In this document: in pieces, positions 1 through 7,940 of the stretch
How positions within the stretch are numbered: the stretch's first letter is position 1
Layout: each line of letters starts with the position of its first letter
Assembly (NCBI RefSeq): GCF_015709455.1
Contig: NZ_JADNQW010000005.1
Coordinates: forward strand, 1,674,001 to 1,738,000
Length of the DNA: 64,000 nucleotides
Direction: 5' to 3'
Source of the DNA: Methylosinus sp. H3A
Lineage (GTDB): Bacteria > Pseudomonadota > Alphaproteobacteria > Rhizobiales > Beijerinckiaceae
Translations under genes and position numbers: made by a program
The notes under the pieces: model-generated
What the model was told of the DNA's origin: nothing
The model's database searches: none
Seen by the model: only the letters and a program-made list of their open reading frames with translations

Positions 1-435
1 GATGAGCAGCACGGGCACGTTGCTCTGCATGGCGATCTCGCGGATCATCTCGGCGTAGCCGCGATCGACGATCTTGTCTGCCTCGTCCATGAAGAGGGGG
101 CGGCGGGGCTCGGCGGCGAGCATTTCGACCACTTGCTCCGACAGCTCCGGGATCGTGCCCTTGGGCTGGGCGAGCCCGCCCTCTCGCAATATCGCCGTGA
201 GCAGCGTTTTCCGCGTCCAGCTATCGCCGACCTCCACGCGCAGCGCGCGCGTCTTGTTCTGCGCATAGATCGACGCATAGGTCTTGCCATCGCCCGAGCG
301 CCCATGCATGACGCCGATATTCGGGAGGCTCGGAGCGCGCTCGACGAGGCGCTCGACCAGCTCTCGAAACCCCGCCACGTTCTTCAGCGCCGCGAATGTC
401 GCGCCCGGTTTGACCTTTTGAATTTCGTCTGACAT
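1..435 (-). CDS. MuB-like AAA+ ATPase of a Mu-like prophage (3' end cut by window edge)
   Basis: In Mu-type transposition MuB binds target DNA, hydrolyses ATP and delivers the target to the MuA transpososome. The visible 145 residues start MSDEIQKVKPG and contain a Walker A motif (GRSGDGKT, about residues 45-52) and a Walker B-like stretch (RPLFMDEADK, about residues 112-121). The ATG at 435 follows GAGGA at a good distance. It lies 66 bp downstream of the transposase gene on the same strand, the usual Mu A-B order. The protein continues beyond base 1, so length and C-terminal domain cannot be judged. The alternative is a TniB/TnsC-type ATPase, but the neighbouring Ner and MuA favour MuB. Confidence 0.85.
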   Translation of the reverse strand, partial: MSDEIQKVKPGATFAALKNVAGFRELVERLVERAPSLPNIGVMHGRSGDGKTYASIYAQNKTRALRVEVGDSWTRKTLLTAILREGGLAQPKGTIPELSEQVVEMLAAEPRRPLFMDEADKIVDRGYAEMIREIAMQSNVPVLLI

Positions 436-501
436 ATTATTCCTCGTTCTATTGCGACTTCAGAAGGGCGTGCCGCTGCCAACGGCGCGCCCTTCGCTTT
501 T

Positions 502-2643
502 TCACTTCAACGCGGCTTCACCGAACTCTTCGAACATCTCGTGCATCGCCCGATATTCGGCGGTTGTTTGATAACCGCCGAGCCACATGGCTTCCTCGGT
601 CGAAATCCTCTCGTTGTTCTCTATCCGCGCCTCCATCTCGAGGGCGCGGCGGAAACGCTGCTGCTTGGTCTCCGGCAGCTGCGTCACGCGCGGCGATGGC
701 GCCGGGGCGGCGCCCGCCAATTCCTGCTCGATCTCCGCCAACGCGGCGCGCTGCTCCTGCGTCCGCGGCGCGGGCGCGGGCGGCTCGATCGCCGCTCGCG
801 CGGCTTCGAGAGCGGGCGTCGTATGCGTCTCGGAGGCGCGCGGGAACTCGACCAGCTTGCCAGCCTCGGCGGCGGCCTTGCGCACGATCACATCCACCAT
901 GTCGCGCGGCTTGATCTTGCGCATGTCGGCGCGCAACTGCTGCGAGCCTTCCTCGAGCAGGCGCTTCTGCGCCGCGCGCGCCTCGGCCACGGCGGCGGCG
1001 GGATCGACGCCCGCCAGCTCCGGGCAGATCGCCTCGGCCAGGAACTCCGCGCCATCTGCCGAGAACAGCCAGGCGCGGCCCATGTCCTCCGGGTCCAGAC
1101 GCACAAAGACGCGGGTCTCGGGCAGCACAGTGGGCGCGAGATAATGGGACCCGTCGACGCGCACGCCGCGCTTGGTGACGACACGAATTCCATCGCCGCC
1201 GGCGGCCGGCGCGAGCAGCAGATCGAGCGCGCGGACGTCGTCTATGCGCTTGACCGTCCCCGCGAAGCTCGCCGCCATCTGGAAGGGAGTGGCGCCGCCG
1301 ATGCCGGAGTGCGGACGCTGCGCGTAGCGGCCCGCGGCCCAATCATCGCAATAGCCCTGCACCTCCTTGGAGGTCAGCTCGACGCAGAAGGCGCCCGCAT
1401 CATCCAGACCGAGGCGCTGCGAGAAGGCCCTGCGTTCCTCGATGACCTTGCGGTCCTTGACGCTGTGGCCGATGAAGCCCGGCAGAAGCGGGCAGAGATC
1501 GCGCTGGAAGGAGCCGACCGCGCGCTCGATATGGCCCTTCTGCTCCGGGCTGAAGGGCGCGGACAGCTCGACCTCGATCTCCAGCGCCTTGAACAGGCGT
1601 TGCGTCGATTTCGCGGTGAAGTCGGAGCCATTGTCCGTCTTCACCCGTTGTGGCACGCCCCAAGCGAGAATGGCGCGGCGCATCAGCAGCGCGACGGCCT
1701 CGGCGCGTGGCGTGCGGCTCACATAGACGATGAGGCGCCGCGAGAAAATGTCGACGCAGAGATAGACGGAATGACGGCCGTCGACGCAGAGCGCGTCGGC
1801 CGGCGAGGCGTCGATCATCCACAGCTCATTCAACCTATCGACGGCGTGCGAATTGGAGCCGGAGAGGCGATATTTGCTCTTATAGGCGTCCGGATTTGTG
1901 ATTTTGGTGAGGAGGACCTTGTCCTCTTCGTCGATCCTGGCGCGCATGCGCTGGACCGTGCGCAGCGAGACGCTGACCTCGGGGAACTTGTCCCCGAGCA
2001 ATTCGAGCAGATGATCGGCCGAAAGATGCGGCTGCTTGGCTATCGCGGCGGTGAGGAACGCCCGCACCTGACCCTCTCCGCCGCGATTCAACGCGCCTTT
2101 ACCCCTACGCGCGGCGCCCTGATCGACGCCGAGCCGTGAAATTCCTTCGATGCGCTTCAACGCGCGCCAACGCGCCAGCGTGCGCTGCGACAGTTTCGGC
2201 ACAGCGGAGCGGACGCCGGGCTCGACCTCAATCCGGCCGAGATTGTAGAGGGCCGCGAATGTGCGATCGGCCATGTTGCGCGAGAGCGTGGCGTTCCGCG
2301 CATAGCGATCGGCGGCGGCGATGAGCGTCAGCCGCGCGTCGCGATTGTCGAGCGCGATGAGCGTGAGCTGCTTCTTGGCCTCCTCGACAGAGGCCGCGGC
2401 GGCGTCCTCCGGCGCAAGAGCGACATCGCCGATGGCGCGCGCCGCATAGGCCGCGAGCGCCGCCGCCGGCAGCAGGTCGATCGAATATTCGAGGCCTCCG
2501 CCCCGGCCCTTGCGCAGGCGGACCTTATCCGTGCGCTCGAGCCAGCCCTCGCGCTCGGCGTAGTCGAGCCAGCCCTGCTTTGTCGTGGGCAGGCCCGGCA
2601 AGCCGAGCTTTGCGAGTTCGGGAGCGGAGAGCCAGTCGCGCAT
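502..2643 (-). CDS. MuA-type DDE transposase
   Basis: Catalyses strand transfer for replicative transposition and integration of the Mu-like phage. The 713-aa protein opens with a Mu-type winged helix-turn-helix end-binding domain (MRDWLSAPELA, then TKQGWLDYAEREGW). The catalytic core follows, with the triad visible as D278 (WMIDASPAD), D337 (KTDNGSDF) and E373 (KGHIERAVGS). The C-terminal Ala/Glu-rich tail corresponds to the MuB-contact region of MuA. The chosen ATG at 2643 shares its A with the TGA stop of the upstream ParB-like gene, suggesting coupled translation; a longer reading frame upstream (29 residues) is out of context. Family assignment is secure; DNA-binding specificity is unknown. 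Confidence 0.93.
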   Translation of the reverse strand: MRDWLSAPELAKLGLPGLPTTKQGWLDYAEREGWLERTDKVRLRKGRGGGLEYSIDLLPAAALAAYAARAIGDVALAPEDAAAASVEEAKKQLTLIALDNRDARLTLIAAADRYARNATLSRNMADRTFAALYNLGRIEVEPGVRSAVPKLSQRTLARWRALKRIEGISRLGVDQGAARRGKGALNRGGEGQVRAFLTAAIAKQPHLSADHLLELLGDKFPEVSVSLRTVQRMRARIDEEDKVLLTKITNPDAYKSKYRLSGSNSHAVDRLNELWMIDASPADALCVDGRHSVYLCVDIFSRRLIVYVSRTPRAEAVALLMRRAILAWGVPQRVKTDNGSDFTAKSTQRLFKALEIEVELSAPFSPEQKGHIERAVGSFQRDLCPLLPGFIGHSVKDRKVIEERRAFSQRLGLDDAGAFCVELTSKEVQGYCDDWAAGRYAQRPHSGIGGATPFQMAASFAGTVKRIDDVRALDLLLAPAAGGDGIRVVTKRGVRVDGSHYLAPTVLPETRVFVRLDPEDMGRAWLFSADGAEFLAEAICPELAGVDPAAAVAEARAAQKRLLEEGSQQLRADMRKIKPRDMVDVIVRKAAAEAGKLVEFPRASETHTTPALEAARAAIEPPAPAPRTQEQRAALAEIEQELAGAAPAPSPRVTQLPETKQQRFRRALEMEARIENNERISTEEAMWLGGYQTTAEYRAMHEMFEEFGEAALK

Positions 2644-3488
2644 CAGGCGCTCGCGCCTCCGCGCTTGGTCATCTCGGCGCCGATCGCGCGCAGGAAGGTG
2701 GCGCGCGTCTGCTTGGTCGCCCGGTTCCAATTGTCGAGCAGGGCGTCATGAATGCGCAGCTGCGGATCAATCGTCGTCGGCTTTGCGAGGCCCGCGGCGA
2801 TCTTGGCCTGCACGACGCTCTTGGCCTCGCCGGATTTGATGAGCGTGGCGAGAGCGCGCTGCTCTTCCTCGGGCACATCGGAGAGCTGGATAAGCTCATT
2901 CTGATTGTCTTCGAGCAAGGTTCCTCGAAGGGTCTCGATTGCGACACGATCGAGCTTACCGGCGAGATGACACGCGAGGTCGATCGTGCGCTTCGACAGG
3001 CCGACACGCGTGGCGACCTCGTCAGTAAAACGAGGCGAGCGGTCGAACGGATCAGATTGCAATGTTTGCAATCTGATTTTTTCCTTTAATTTGTCTGACT
3101 TACGGTCGCCGCCGTTCTTCGTCTCAGGGTGCGCCTCCAGATAGAGCCTTTTGCGCTCGGCGATGAAGATGATCCGATCGAGCTTGTTGAGATCGCGGCG
3201 CGCGAGATTTTCGTCGATCTCGGAGATGCGCGCCGCTGCGTCGCTGATCTCGTCACGGATCAGCACGTGCTCGCCGACCGTCACTGTCTCCCATTCGAGG
3301 AGCTTCAATGCAGCGAGCCGATGCCCTCCGGCGATGAGCTTGTAGCCGTCGCCGACGCGGCGCACGATGATCGGCTGCATCAGCCCTTTGCTCTCGATCG
3401 ACGTCGCGATCCAGTCGACGTGGGCAGGATCGACGGGACGCAGCCGGTCGCTGTCGTCTATGTCTTCGATCCGAATTGTCTCTGTCAT
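2643..3488 (-). CDS. ParB/Spo0J-domain protein of the prophage early operon
   Basis: The 281-aa protein has an N-terminal ParB/sulfiredoxin-like domain: a GLMQPIIVRR strand, the KLIAGGHRLAALKLL helix and an ENLARRDLNKLD segment. A helix-turn-helix-like region (FTDEVATRVGLSKRTIDLA, about residues 155-173) follows. ParB folds bind or hydrolyse CTP and spread on DNA, and some phage versions are nucleases; which applies here is not visible. It sits between ner and the transposase gene, with an AGAGG ribosome site before its ATG, and is coupled to the transposase by a one-base overlap. Classical phage Mu lacks a gene like this at this position. Confidence 0.8.
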   Translation of the reverse strand: MTETIRIEDIDDSDRLRPVDPAHVDWIATSIESKGLMQPIIVRRVGDGYKLIAGGHRLAALKLLEWETVTVGEHVLIRDEISDAAARISEIDENLARRDLNKLDRIIFIAERKRLYLEAHPETKNGGDRKSDKLKEKIRLQTLQSDPFDRSPRFTDEVATRVGLSKRTIDLACHLAGKLDRVAIETLRGTLLEDNQNELIQLSDVPEEEQRALATLIKSGEAKSVVQAKIAAGLAKPTTIDPQLRIHDALLDNWNRATKQTRATFLRAIGAEMTKRGGASA

Positions 3489-3552
3489 TTCGGCCTCTGA
3501 AAATGGGCTTCAAACGGACTCGTGGGCGCGCGGACTCGGAGTTAACCAATCG

Positions 3553-3870
3553 TTAAGCTGCGGATTGTCGGGGGCTCGACGCGGAGGAGCCGCGCGGGAT
3601 AGGCTCGGCATGCAGCCGCGGGCGCGGCAGCGGCGTCTTGGAGATCAGCTTGCCGTCCTCGTCGAACCAATCGGGCCACAGCTCGCAGAGCTGCCTGCCG
3701 AGCGCGTCGGCGATAGCGGCGTTCGCCTTGAGGTGCGGGGAAATGAGCGCCCAATACATCGTCTGGCGCTTCAGCCCGACGCCGCGGCCGACGGCCGCGA
3801 GGCTGGACCGATGACGGCGCAGCTCGGCCATGATGGCGTGGCGGTCCCAAACTCGGTGGTCGCGGGACAA
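3553..3870 (-). CDS. Ner/Nlp-like transcriptional regulator
   Basis: The 105-aa basic protein resembles Mu Ner and the Nlp family: WDRHAIMAELRRHRSSLAAVGRGVGL is split into two helices of a helix-turn-helix, followed by the family hallmark of IADALGR then LWPDWF. Ner proteins repress the early and repressor promoters in the shared control region. The start is a TTG at 3870 preceded by GAGGAG seven bases upstream. It is the first gene of the leftward early operon and diverges from the repressor gene across 77 bp holding two identical operator-like boxes. The C-terminal 25 residues are Arg/Pro/Ser-rich and probably disordered. Confidence 0.8.
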   Translation of the reverse strand: MSRDHRVWDRHAIMAELRRHRSSLAAVGRGVGLKRQTMYWALISPHLKANAAIADALGRQLCELWPDWFDEDGKLISKTPLPRPRLHAEPIPRGSSASSPRQSAA

Positions 3871-3885
3871 TCCCGACTCCTCTTC

Positions 3886-3945
3886 TCAACCTTGTATGGT
3901 GGATATGAGCGTGAGCGCGCGGCGCTGTCAACCTTGTATGGTGGA
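3886..3945. promoter_or_regulatory. Two identical 18-bp operator-like boxes between ner and repressor
   Basis: TCAACCTTGTATGGTGGA occurs at 3886-3903 and again, base for base, at 3928-3945. The start-to-start distance is 42 bp, about four helical turns, so both boxes face the same side of the helix. The second box ends two bases before the repressor ATG and provides its ribosome-binding stretch, so a bound protein would also affect translation initiation of the repressor. The position matches the operator region of Mu-like phages; which protein (Ner or repressor) binds is inferred, not shown. Confidence 0.75.
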
Positions 3946-3947
3946 AG

Positions 3948-4676
3948 ATGGTGAAAAAGCCTGTGCGCGAAGAGACGAGGCTGTTCGGCGAGCGCGTGCG
4001 CGGGCTCGTCGACCGCTTCGACTCCCTCGCCGAGGCCGCTCGCTTCCTGGAAGTCGCAGAGCAGACGCTGCGCAACGCCTGCTCCGGCGAACACGAGCCG
4101 CGCGCTCCGCTCCTGATCGCGTTGAGCGAAAAATTCAGCGTCTCGATGGACTATCTTCTGGGGCTGTCCGACGAGCTGGAGCCGTCCTCCCCCAAGAAGG
4201 GTGGACCGCTCACCGAATCGCTGGCGTTCGAGCGGATTCCGCGGCTCGATGTGCGTGCGGCCGCGGGCGCCGGCGCGGTCAATCACATCTTCGCGATCGA
4301 CGGCGAACTCGCCTTTCCGCATTGGATGCTCAAGAAGCTCGCCCCGGCGGGCGCGCGGCTCTCTTTCCTCCGCGCAACGGGCGACAGCATGGAGCCGACG
4401 ATCGCCGATGGCGCGTTGTTGCTGGTCTGCGAAGCCGAGAGCGATCTCCGCGTGCCGGATCGCGCGCCAAAGCGACGAAACGAGTGGGATCACACGGATA
4501 TTTACGTGTTTCTCATCGGCAACGAGCTGCGCGTTAAGCGCATTCGCAAGGCCAAGCAGGGGACGATCGTCATCACCAGCGACAATCCCGTCTATCCGCC
4601 GGAGGTGCTGTTGAAAGACGATTTGAAGCGGTTCAAAATCTGCGGCCGCGTCGTTTGGTGGGATAATCGGTTATGA
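3948..4676 (+). CDS. S24/LexA-type phage repressor (c-like)
   Basis: The 242-aa lysogeny repressor has an N-terminal helix-turn-helix (SLAEAARFLEVAEQTLRNAC, about residues 26-45) and a C-terminal S24 peptidase domain. The catalytic Ser is S147 in ATGDSMEPT and the Lys is K197 in LRVKRI. Ala-Gly pairs around residues 105-110 (RAAAGAGA) are suitable self-cleavage sites. Such repressors hold the prophage silent and cleave themselves when RecA is activated, so this prophage may be SOS-inducible, unlike classical Mu. The gene is divergent from ner, and its stop overlaps the next gene (ATGA). Start ATG 3948 is embedded just after the second operator box. Confidence 0.92.
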   Translation: MVKKPVREETRLFGERVRGLVDRFDSLAEAARFLEVAEQTLRNACSGEHEPRAPLLIALSEKFSVSMDYLLGLSDELEPSSPKKGGPLTESLAFERIPRLDVRAAAGAGAVNHIFAIDGELAFPHWMLKKLAPAGARLSFLRATGDSMEPTIADGALLLVCEAESDLRVPDRAPKRRNEWDHTDIYVFLIGNELRVKRIRKAKQGTIVITSDNPVYPPEVLLKDDLKRFKICGRVVWWDNRL

Positions 4677-5092
4677 AATGGTTTTCGACGCTTCGGCTGC
4701 CCAGTCTTGTGTTCATCTGCGCCACTTGGGCCAGTATGGCCGATGCGGAGTGCGACGCCGTCCGGAGGATCGCCCTCGCGACAGGGGCCAAGACGTTCGC
4801 ATCGGCGACAACAGGGGACGTCCGTCTGAGGGCGGCGCCCGGCGATATCCTGGTCTATTGCGACCGCCTCGGTTTCACCGCCTATGGCGCGGCCAAGCCG
4901 GCGTCCAGAGACTTCTACGCGCTCGTCGGCCGAGCGGGGTCCGCGCTCCTCGTCGGGTCGGCGGAGCTGCTCACCAAATCGGCCGAGCGATGCATGCAGA
5001 GCGGCTCTGCGGGGGGCACATGTCCCATGATCGGCAGCTTCTTCCTCGACTGCTGGGACGGCAACATTTGCCGTGTCGAGAGCGCAGATTGA
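4673..5092 (+). CDS. Small exported protein of unknown function
   Basis: The 139-aa product begins with a signal peptide: MKWFSTLRLP, then a hydrophobic run ending at ASMADAECDA with a likely AXA cleavage site after residue 25. The mature part has five or more Cys residues, including closely spaced ones near the end (GGTCPMIGSFFLDCWDGNIC), suggesting disulfides in the periplasm. Its ATG overlaps the repressor stop (ATGA), so it would be co-expressed with the repressor in lysogens. That placement would suit a lysogenic-conversion or superinfection-exclusion protein, but this is only inference; the family is not recognised. Confidence 0.65.
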   Translation: MKWFSTLRLPSLVFICATWASMADAECDAVRRIALATGAKTFASATTGDVRLRAAPGDILVYCDRLGFTAYGAAKPASRDFYALVGRAGSALLVGSAELLTKSAERCMQSGSAGGTCPMIGSFFLDCWDGNICRVESAD

Positions 5093-5488
5093 CCGTCTGG
5101 ACGTTTCCGCTTTGGGGCTATGAATGCCTTTTTCAGTTGACTGTTCGCCGGCCCGGCAGATTTCGCTCTCTGCGACGTCGTGCCTAGAAAACCAAGCCCT
5201 CGGCCTTGCTTGCGTCGCTCCGCGCGGCTCGCGCTCCGGCTTGACAGTTTCTGGGCTCTGGCGCCGATCTCCCGCCGGTTTTCAGCGGTTCGCGCCTTTC
5301 GCTTTGGCCCGGCGGCTCCGCTTCAGTGCCATTTGATTTGTCGGGCCCCTTCGGTCAATATGCGTCGCGCATCGCCCGGAGCGGCCCGGTTTCTCTGGCC
5401 TTTTCCCACTTGCCCCCGGCCGATCCCACCTAATCCCGCCTCTGCCATCTGATCTGTCGTTTCACACGAGCTATACTGAGACGACGGC
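5093..5488. other. Prophage end and flanking non-coding DNA
   Basis: No convincing gene is seen in this stretch; short open frames lack ribosome sites and protein-like composition. It must contain the terminus of the Mu-like prophage, because the tRNA promoter to its right looks chromosomal. Two near-identical 17-mers (listed separately) are the best candidates for transposase-binding sites. On the minus strand the DNA reads TGAAACGACAGATCAGATGG inward from base 5464, which would fit a Mu-type end beginning with TG. The 5-bp target duplication cannot be checked because the other prophage end is outside the window. Confidence 0.4.
5327..5459. repeat. Candidate MuA-type end-binding repeats
   Basis: TGCCATTTGATTTGTCG (5327-5343) and TGCCATCTGATCTGTCG (5443-5459) match at 15 of 17 positions, in the same orientation, 116 bp apart. 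Mu-type ends carry several transposase-binding sites in direct orientation with wide spacing, so these two may be the outer sites of the left end. No clear third copy was found. The role is inferred from position only. Confidence 0.4.
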
Positions 5489-5518
5489 TTGACACTTTTG
5501 ACCCGGGTTGACTATATC
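5489..5518 (+). promoter_or_regulatory. Sigma70-type promoter of the tRNA-Met gene
   Basis: A TTGACA box (5489-5494) and a TATATC box (5513-5518) are separated by 18 bp, about 30 bp upstream of the tRNA. It indicates that the tRNA keeps its native promoter despite the flanking prophage and the inserted recombinase gene. Confidence 0.6.
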
Positions 5519-5546
5519 CGCCGACGCTCGCCCGAAAGGGCGTCGG

Positions 5547-5623
5547 GGCGGAGTAGCTCAGTCGGCTAGAGCAGAGGAATCATAATCCTTGTGTCGGGGG
5601 TTCGAATCCCTCCTCCGCTACCA
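5547..5623 (+). tRNA. tRNA-Met (CAU), elongator type
   Basis: A full cloverleaf can be drawn. The acceptor stem is GGCGGAG with CTCCGCT (G1-U72 wobble), discriminator A and encoded CCA. The D arm is GCTC/GAGC, the anticodon stem GAGGA/TCCTT has loop ATCATAA (CAU anticodon), and the T loop is TTCGAAT. The lack of the initiator features and the close match to alphaproteobacterial elongator tRNA-Met make this the likely identity; a tRNA-Ile(CAU) is the alternative. The 3' half is also the antisense of the end of the neighbouring recombinase gene, so it doubles as the integration site of the element to its right. Confidence 0.93.
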
Positions 5624-7202
5624 CCGCTCCCCCCGACGCCGCGATCCGCATGTTGGGGTAGAAGTTGGGGGCGCCCATCAGCAAAGCCAGGCGACCCTGA
5701 AGCTCGATCTTGAGCCCCTCCTCGGAGGGCCTGATGATCACCTTCGCCACCAGCTCACGGATTTTTTCCGCCGCCTCCTCGTTGTCCGGGGTCACGCCAC
5801 GGCCGAAAACGGCGCCCAGCTGCCCGACCAGCTCCTCGTAGTGCCGTAGCGCGGCCGGGTGCAGCCCGATGATCTTTTCCGGCTCTGGCTGCGTCTCGAG
5901 CTCGGCGATCAGCGCCAGCTTTTGCGCCTGAGCCTCCTTCATCCTGGGTCCGAGGACATCGACCGGCACTCGCTCGGTCTCATAGTCCGACCACATCCTG
6001 TCGAGAGAGCGCTGAACCTCGGCCAGCCTGCTCTCCAGCTTGCCGCGCTGTCTGACTTTGTCCGCCGCCAGCCGCTCCCGCTCTTCCTGGTAGGTGCGCA
6101 CAAACTCCTTCAGCAGCTTCGGCGCCTTGAGATGCTGTTGCAGACCGGCGAGGACCGCTTTTTCGATCTCGTCGAGATAGAAAATCTTCCGGTTCGTGCA
6201 GGTTCCTGCCTCCCGCATCGTCGAACAATGGACCCTGACCCGGCCATGATCGCGATCCTTCATTGACAGTCCGCCGCCACAGCACCCGCATTTCAGAAGG
6301 CCGGAAAGCAGGAACTTGGCTTTTCGCTGCTTTTGAGGCGCATCGTAGGTACGCTCGGCCTTCCGCTGCTGCGCCGCCTCGAACAAGTCCTTGGCGACGA
6401 TCACCAAGTGCGGCGCATCCGACCGCTTCCACTCCTCCGGCGGGTTCGAGCGAGAAACGCGTCGGCCCGTATCCGGGTCCTTGATCATTCGGACACGGTT
6501 CCACACGACGACGCCGGCATAGAGCTCGTTGAGAATGATTCCGTGATGTCGCTTCTTGTTCCCGTTGATCGTCGACGGCGTCCAATTGACCCCGCGAGGC
6601 GGTCTCGCGCCTTCCTTGTTCAGCGCGTGGGCGATTTCCCGTGGCGTCTTCCCGCGGACGTAATCCTGGAAAATACGCCGAATGATCGCGGCTTCGGATT
6701 CGACGATCTCCAATTCGCCCGGCTTGCCAGCGACAGGCCGATAGCCATAGGCCCGCCCACCAGCGTGGCGTCCGTCTCTCACGACGCCCTGCATTCCGCG
6801 TCGAACCTTATGAGCCAAGTCTGTCAGAAAAAGCGACCCGAGAAGTCCCCGCACGCCGATCTGAATCTGATCCGCGACTCCTTCATGAACCGCGCGCAGC
6901 TCGACTCCCAGGAAATTGAGTCGCTTCCAAATTCCTGCGAGATCTTCCTGGTCTCGCGAAATACGATCCAACGCTTCTATCAGAATGACATCGAACGCGC
7001 CGTCGCGGGCCGTGTCGAGAAGACGCATCAATCCATCGCGGCCATACATCGAAGCGCCGGAACGCGCTCGATCGTCGTAAACGCCGACGATCTCCAGATC
7101 ATTGCGTTCGGCGTAGTTTCGGCACACCGCCACTTGGTCTTCGATCGAGCGCTCGTGCTGTAGTTCCGTCGAAAAACGGGCGTAGATCGCTGCACGTCTC
7201 AT
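5580..7202 (-). CDS. Large serine recombinase (integrase) ending inside tRNA-Met
   Basis: The 540-aa site-specific recombinase begins with an N-terminal resolvase domain (AAIYARFSTELQ, nucleophile Ser at residue 10; VGVYDDRARSGASMYGRDG; LDRISRDQEDLAG). A Recombinase domain (REIAHALNKEGARPPRG) follows, then a zinc ribbon (LLKCGCCGGGLSMK, then CSTMREAGTC) and a coiled-coil. Start ATG 7202 is chosen because GGAGG lies just upstream; a longer frame adds 25 unlikely residues. The last residues, EEGFEPPTQGL, are encoded by the antisense strand of tRNA-Met, a signature of integrases whose attachment core is in the tRNA 3' half. It probably integrates the large element extending to the right. Confidence 0.93.
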   Translation of the reverse strand: MRRAAIYARFSTELQHERSIEDQVAVCRNYAERNDLEIVGVYDDRARSGASMYGRDGLMRLLDTARDGAFDVILIEALDRISRDQEDLAGIWKRLNFLGVELRAVHEGVADQIQIGVRGLLGSLFLTDLAHKVRRGMQGVVRDGRHAGGRAYGYRPVAGKPGELEIVESEAAIIRRIFQDYVRGKTPREIAHALNKEGARPPRGVNWTPSTINGNKKRHHGIILNELYAGVVVWNRVRMIKDPDTGRRVSRSNPPEEWKRSDAPHLVIVAKDLFEAAQQRKAERTYDAPQKQRKAKFLLSGLLKCGCCGGGLSMKDRDHGRVRVHCSTMREAGTCTNRKIFYLDEIEKAVLAGLQQHLKAPKLLKEFVRTYQEERERLAADKVRQRGKLESRLAEVQRSLDRMWSDYETERVPVDVLGPRMKEAQAQKLALIAELETQPEPEKIIGLHPAALRHYEELVGQLGAVFGRGVTPDNEEAAEKIRELVAKVIIRPSEEGLKIELQGRLALLMGAPNFYPNMRIAASGGAVVAEEGFEPPTQGL

Positions 7203-7398
7203 CGGTCTGCCTCCGCAATGAGGCCGCTTCGACCTCTCGGGCTTTCCGATGATCCTCCCGGGCCGCGCTTCGCGCAAGCGCTCGAATGATTTCGACCAGA
7301 GAAATTTGAATATCCGAATCGGGCCCTGTGCCTCCCGCAGCTCGGCTGGAGCCTTTCTTTGTCGGCGAACAGGCGTTGCGGATCTTCGATTGCGACAT
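7099..7398 (-). CDS. Small ORF upstream of the recombinase (uncertain)
   Basis: The first 65 or so residues of this 99-codon frame look protein-like: a basic start (MSQSKIRNACSPTKKG) and an amphipathic helix (SDIQISLVEIIRALARSA). The last third overlaps the recombinase gene in another frame. No strong ribosome site precedes ATG 7398. Its position directly upstream of the integrase would suit a recombination directionality factor or a short regulator. It could equally be chance coding; no family is recognised. Confidence 0.3.
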   Translation of the reverse strand: MSQSKIRNACSPTKKGSSRAAGGTGPDSDIQISLVEIIRALARSAAREDHRKAREVEAASLRRQTDETCSDLRPFFDGTTARALDRRPSGGVPKLRRTQ

Positions 7399-7940
7399 GG
7401 TGACCGATCATCGCAACGAAGATTTCTTGGTGGAAGTAGCGTAACTTTGCGATCGTAAAATCGGCGGCGTTGTCGCGCGATTTAGACGGGGACAACGCCG
7501 GCGAGGCGGGCATCAACAATTGCCGTTGCCGACGAATTCGGAATGTCCTCGGTGCACGAACATAGTTATTCTCAAGGCGCAACTGGGAAAACATGGACGC
7601 GCTTCTCACTGCGGCGAACTGAGCCTAGAAAAAGCTGCTTTGAGCACTTCGAAATATGAGAAAGAGCTATCAGCCTTCGCCTGATCGTATCGTCTTGCCT
7701 TTGCAGAACGCGATCTCGGCGGGCTACTGATTTGGAAGTATAATCTGAAGCCGAATCATCTCGGCGTTCCGACAACCATTTCAGAGCGGCACAGAGCTAT
7801 GATCGAGACACGGCGCATACCAGCCGACATATTTGCCCCATTGAAAATTCGCTGGGTTGAGGTTGCAGGAAGTTGAACTCGTATTTGGTCAACTATCGTG
7901 TCGAGGAACCGGCTCGGGAATAGCCTATAGGAAGTCACTG
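7399..7940. other. Non-coding stretch between recombinase and ART-like gene
   Basis: Both strands have short open frames only, none with a good ribosome site or recognisable motif. GC content is visibly lower than in the ICE backbone. It presumably contains the promoter of the rightward two-gene operon starting at 7941; no clear -35/-10 pair stands out. Confidence 0.4.

Noticed and set aside
541..2139. Plus-strand frame of 532 codons over the Mu-type transposase
   Set aside because: Antisense shadow of the transposase with no ribosome site or motif.
7199..7609. Minus-strand frame of 136 codons upstream of the recombinase
   Set aside because: Its last part is the recombinase leader in another frame, and the composition is not protein-like.
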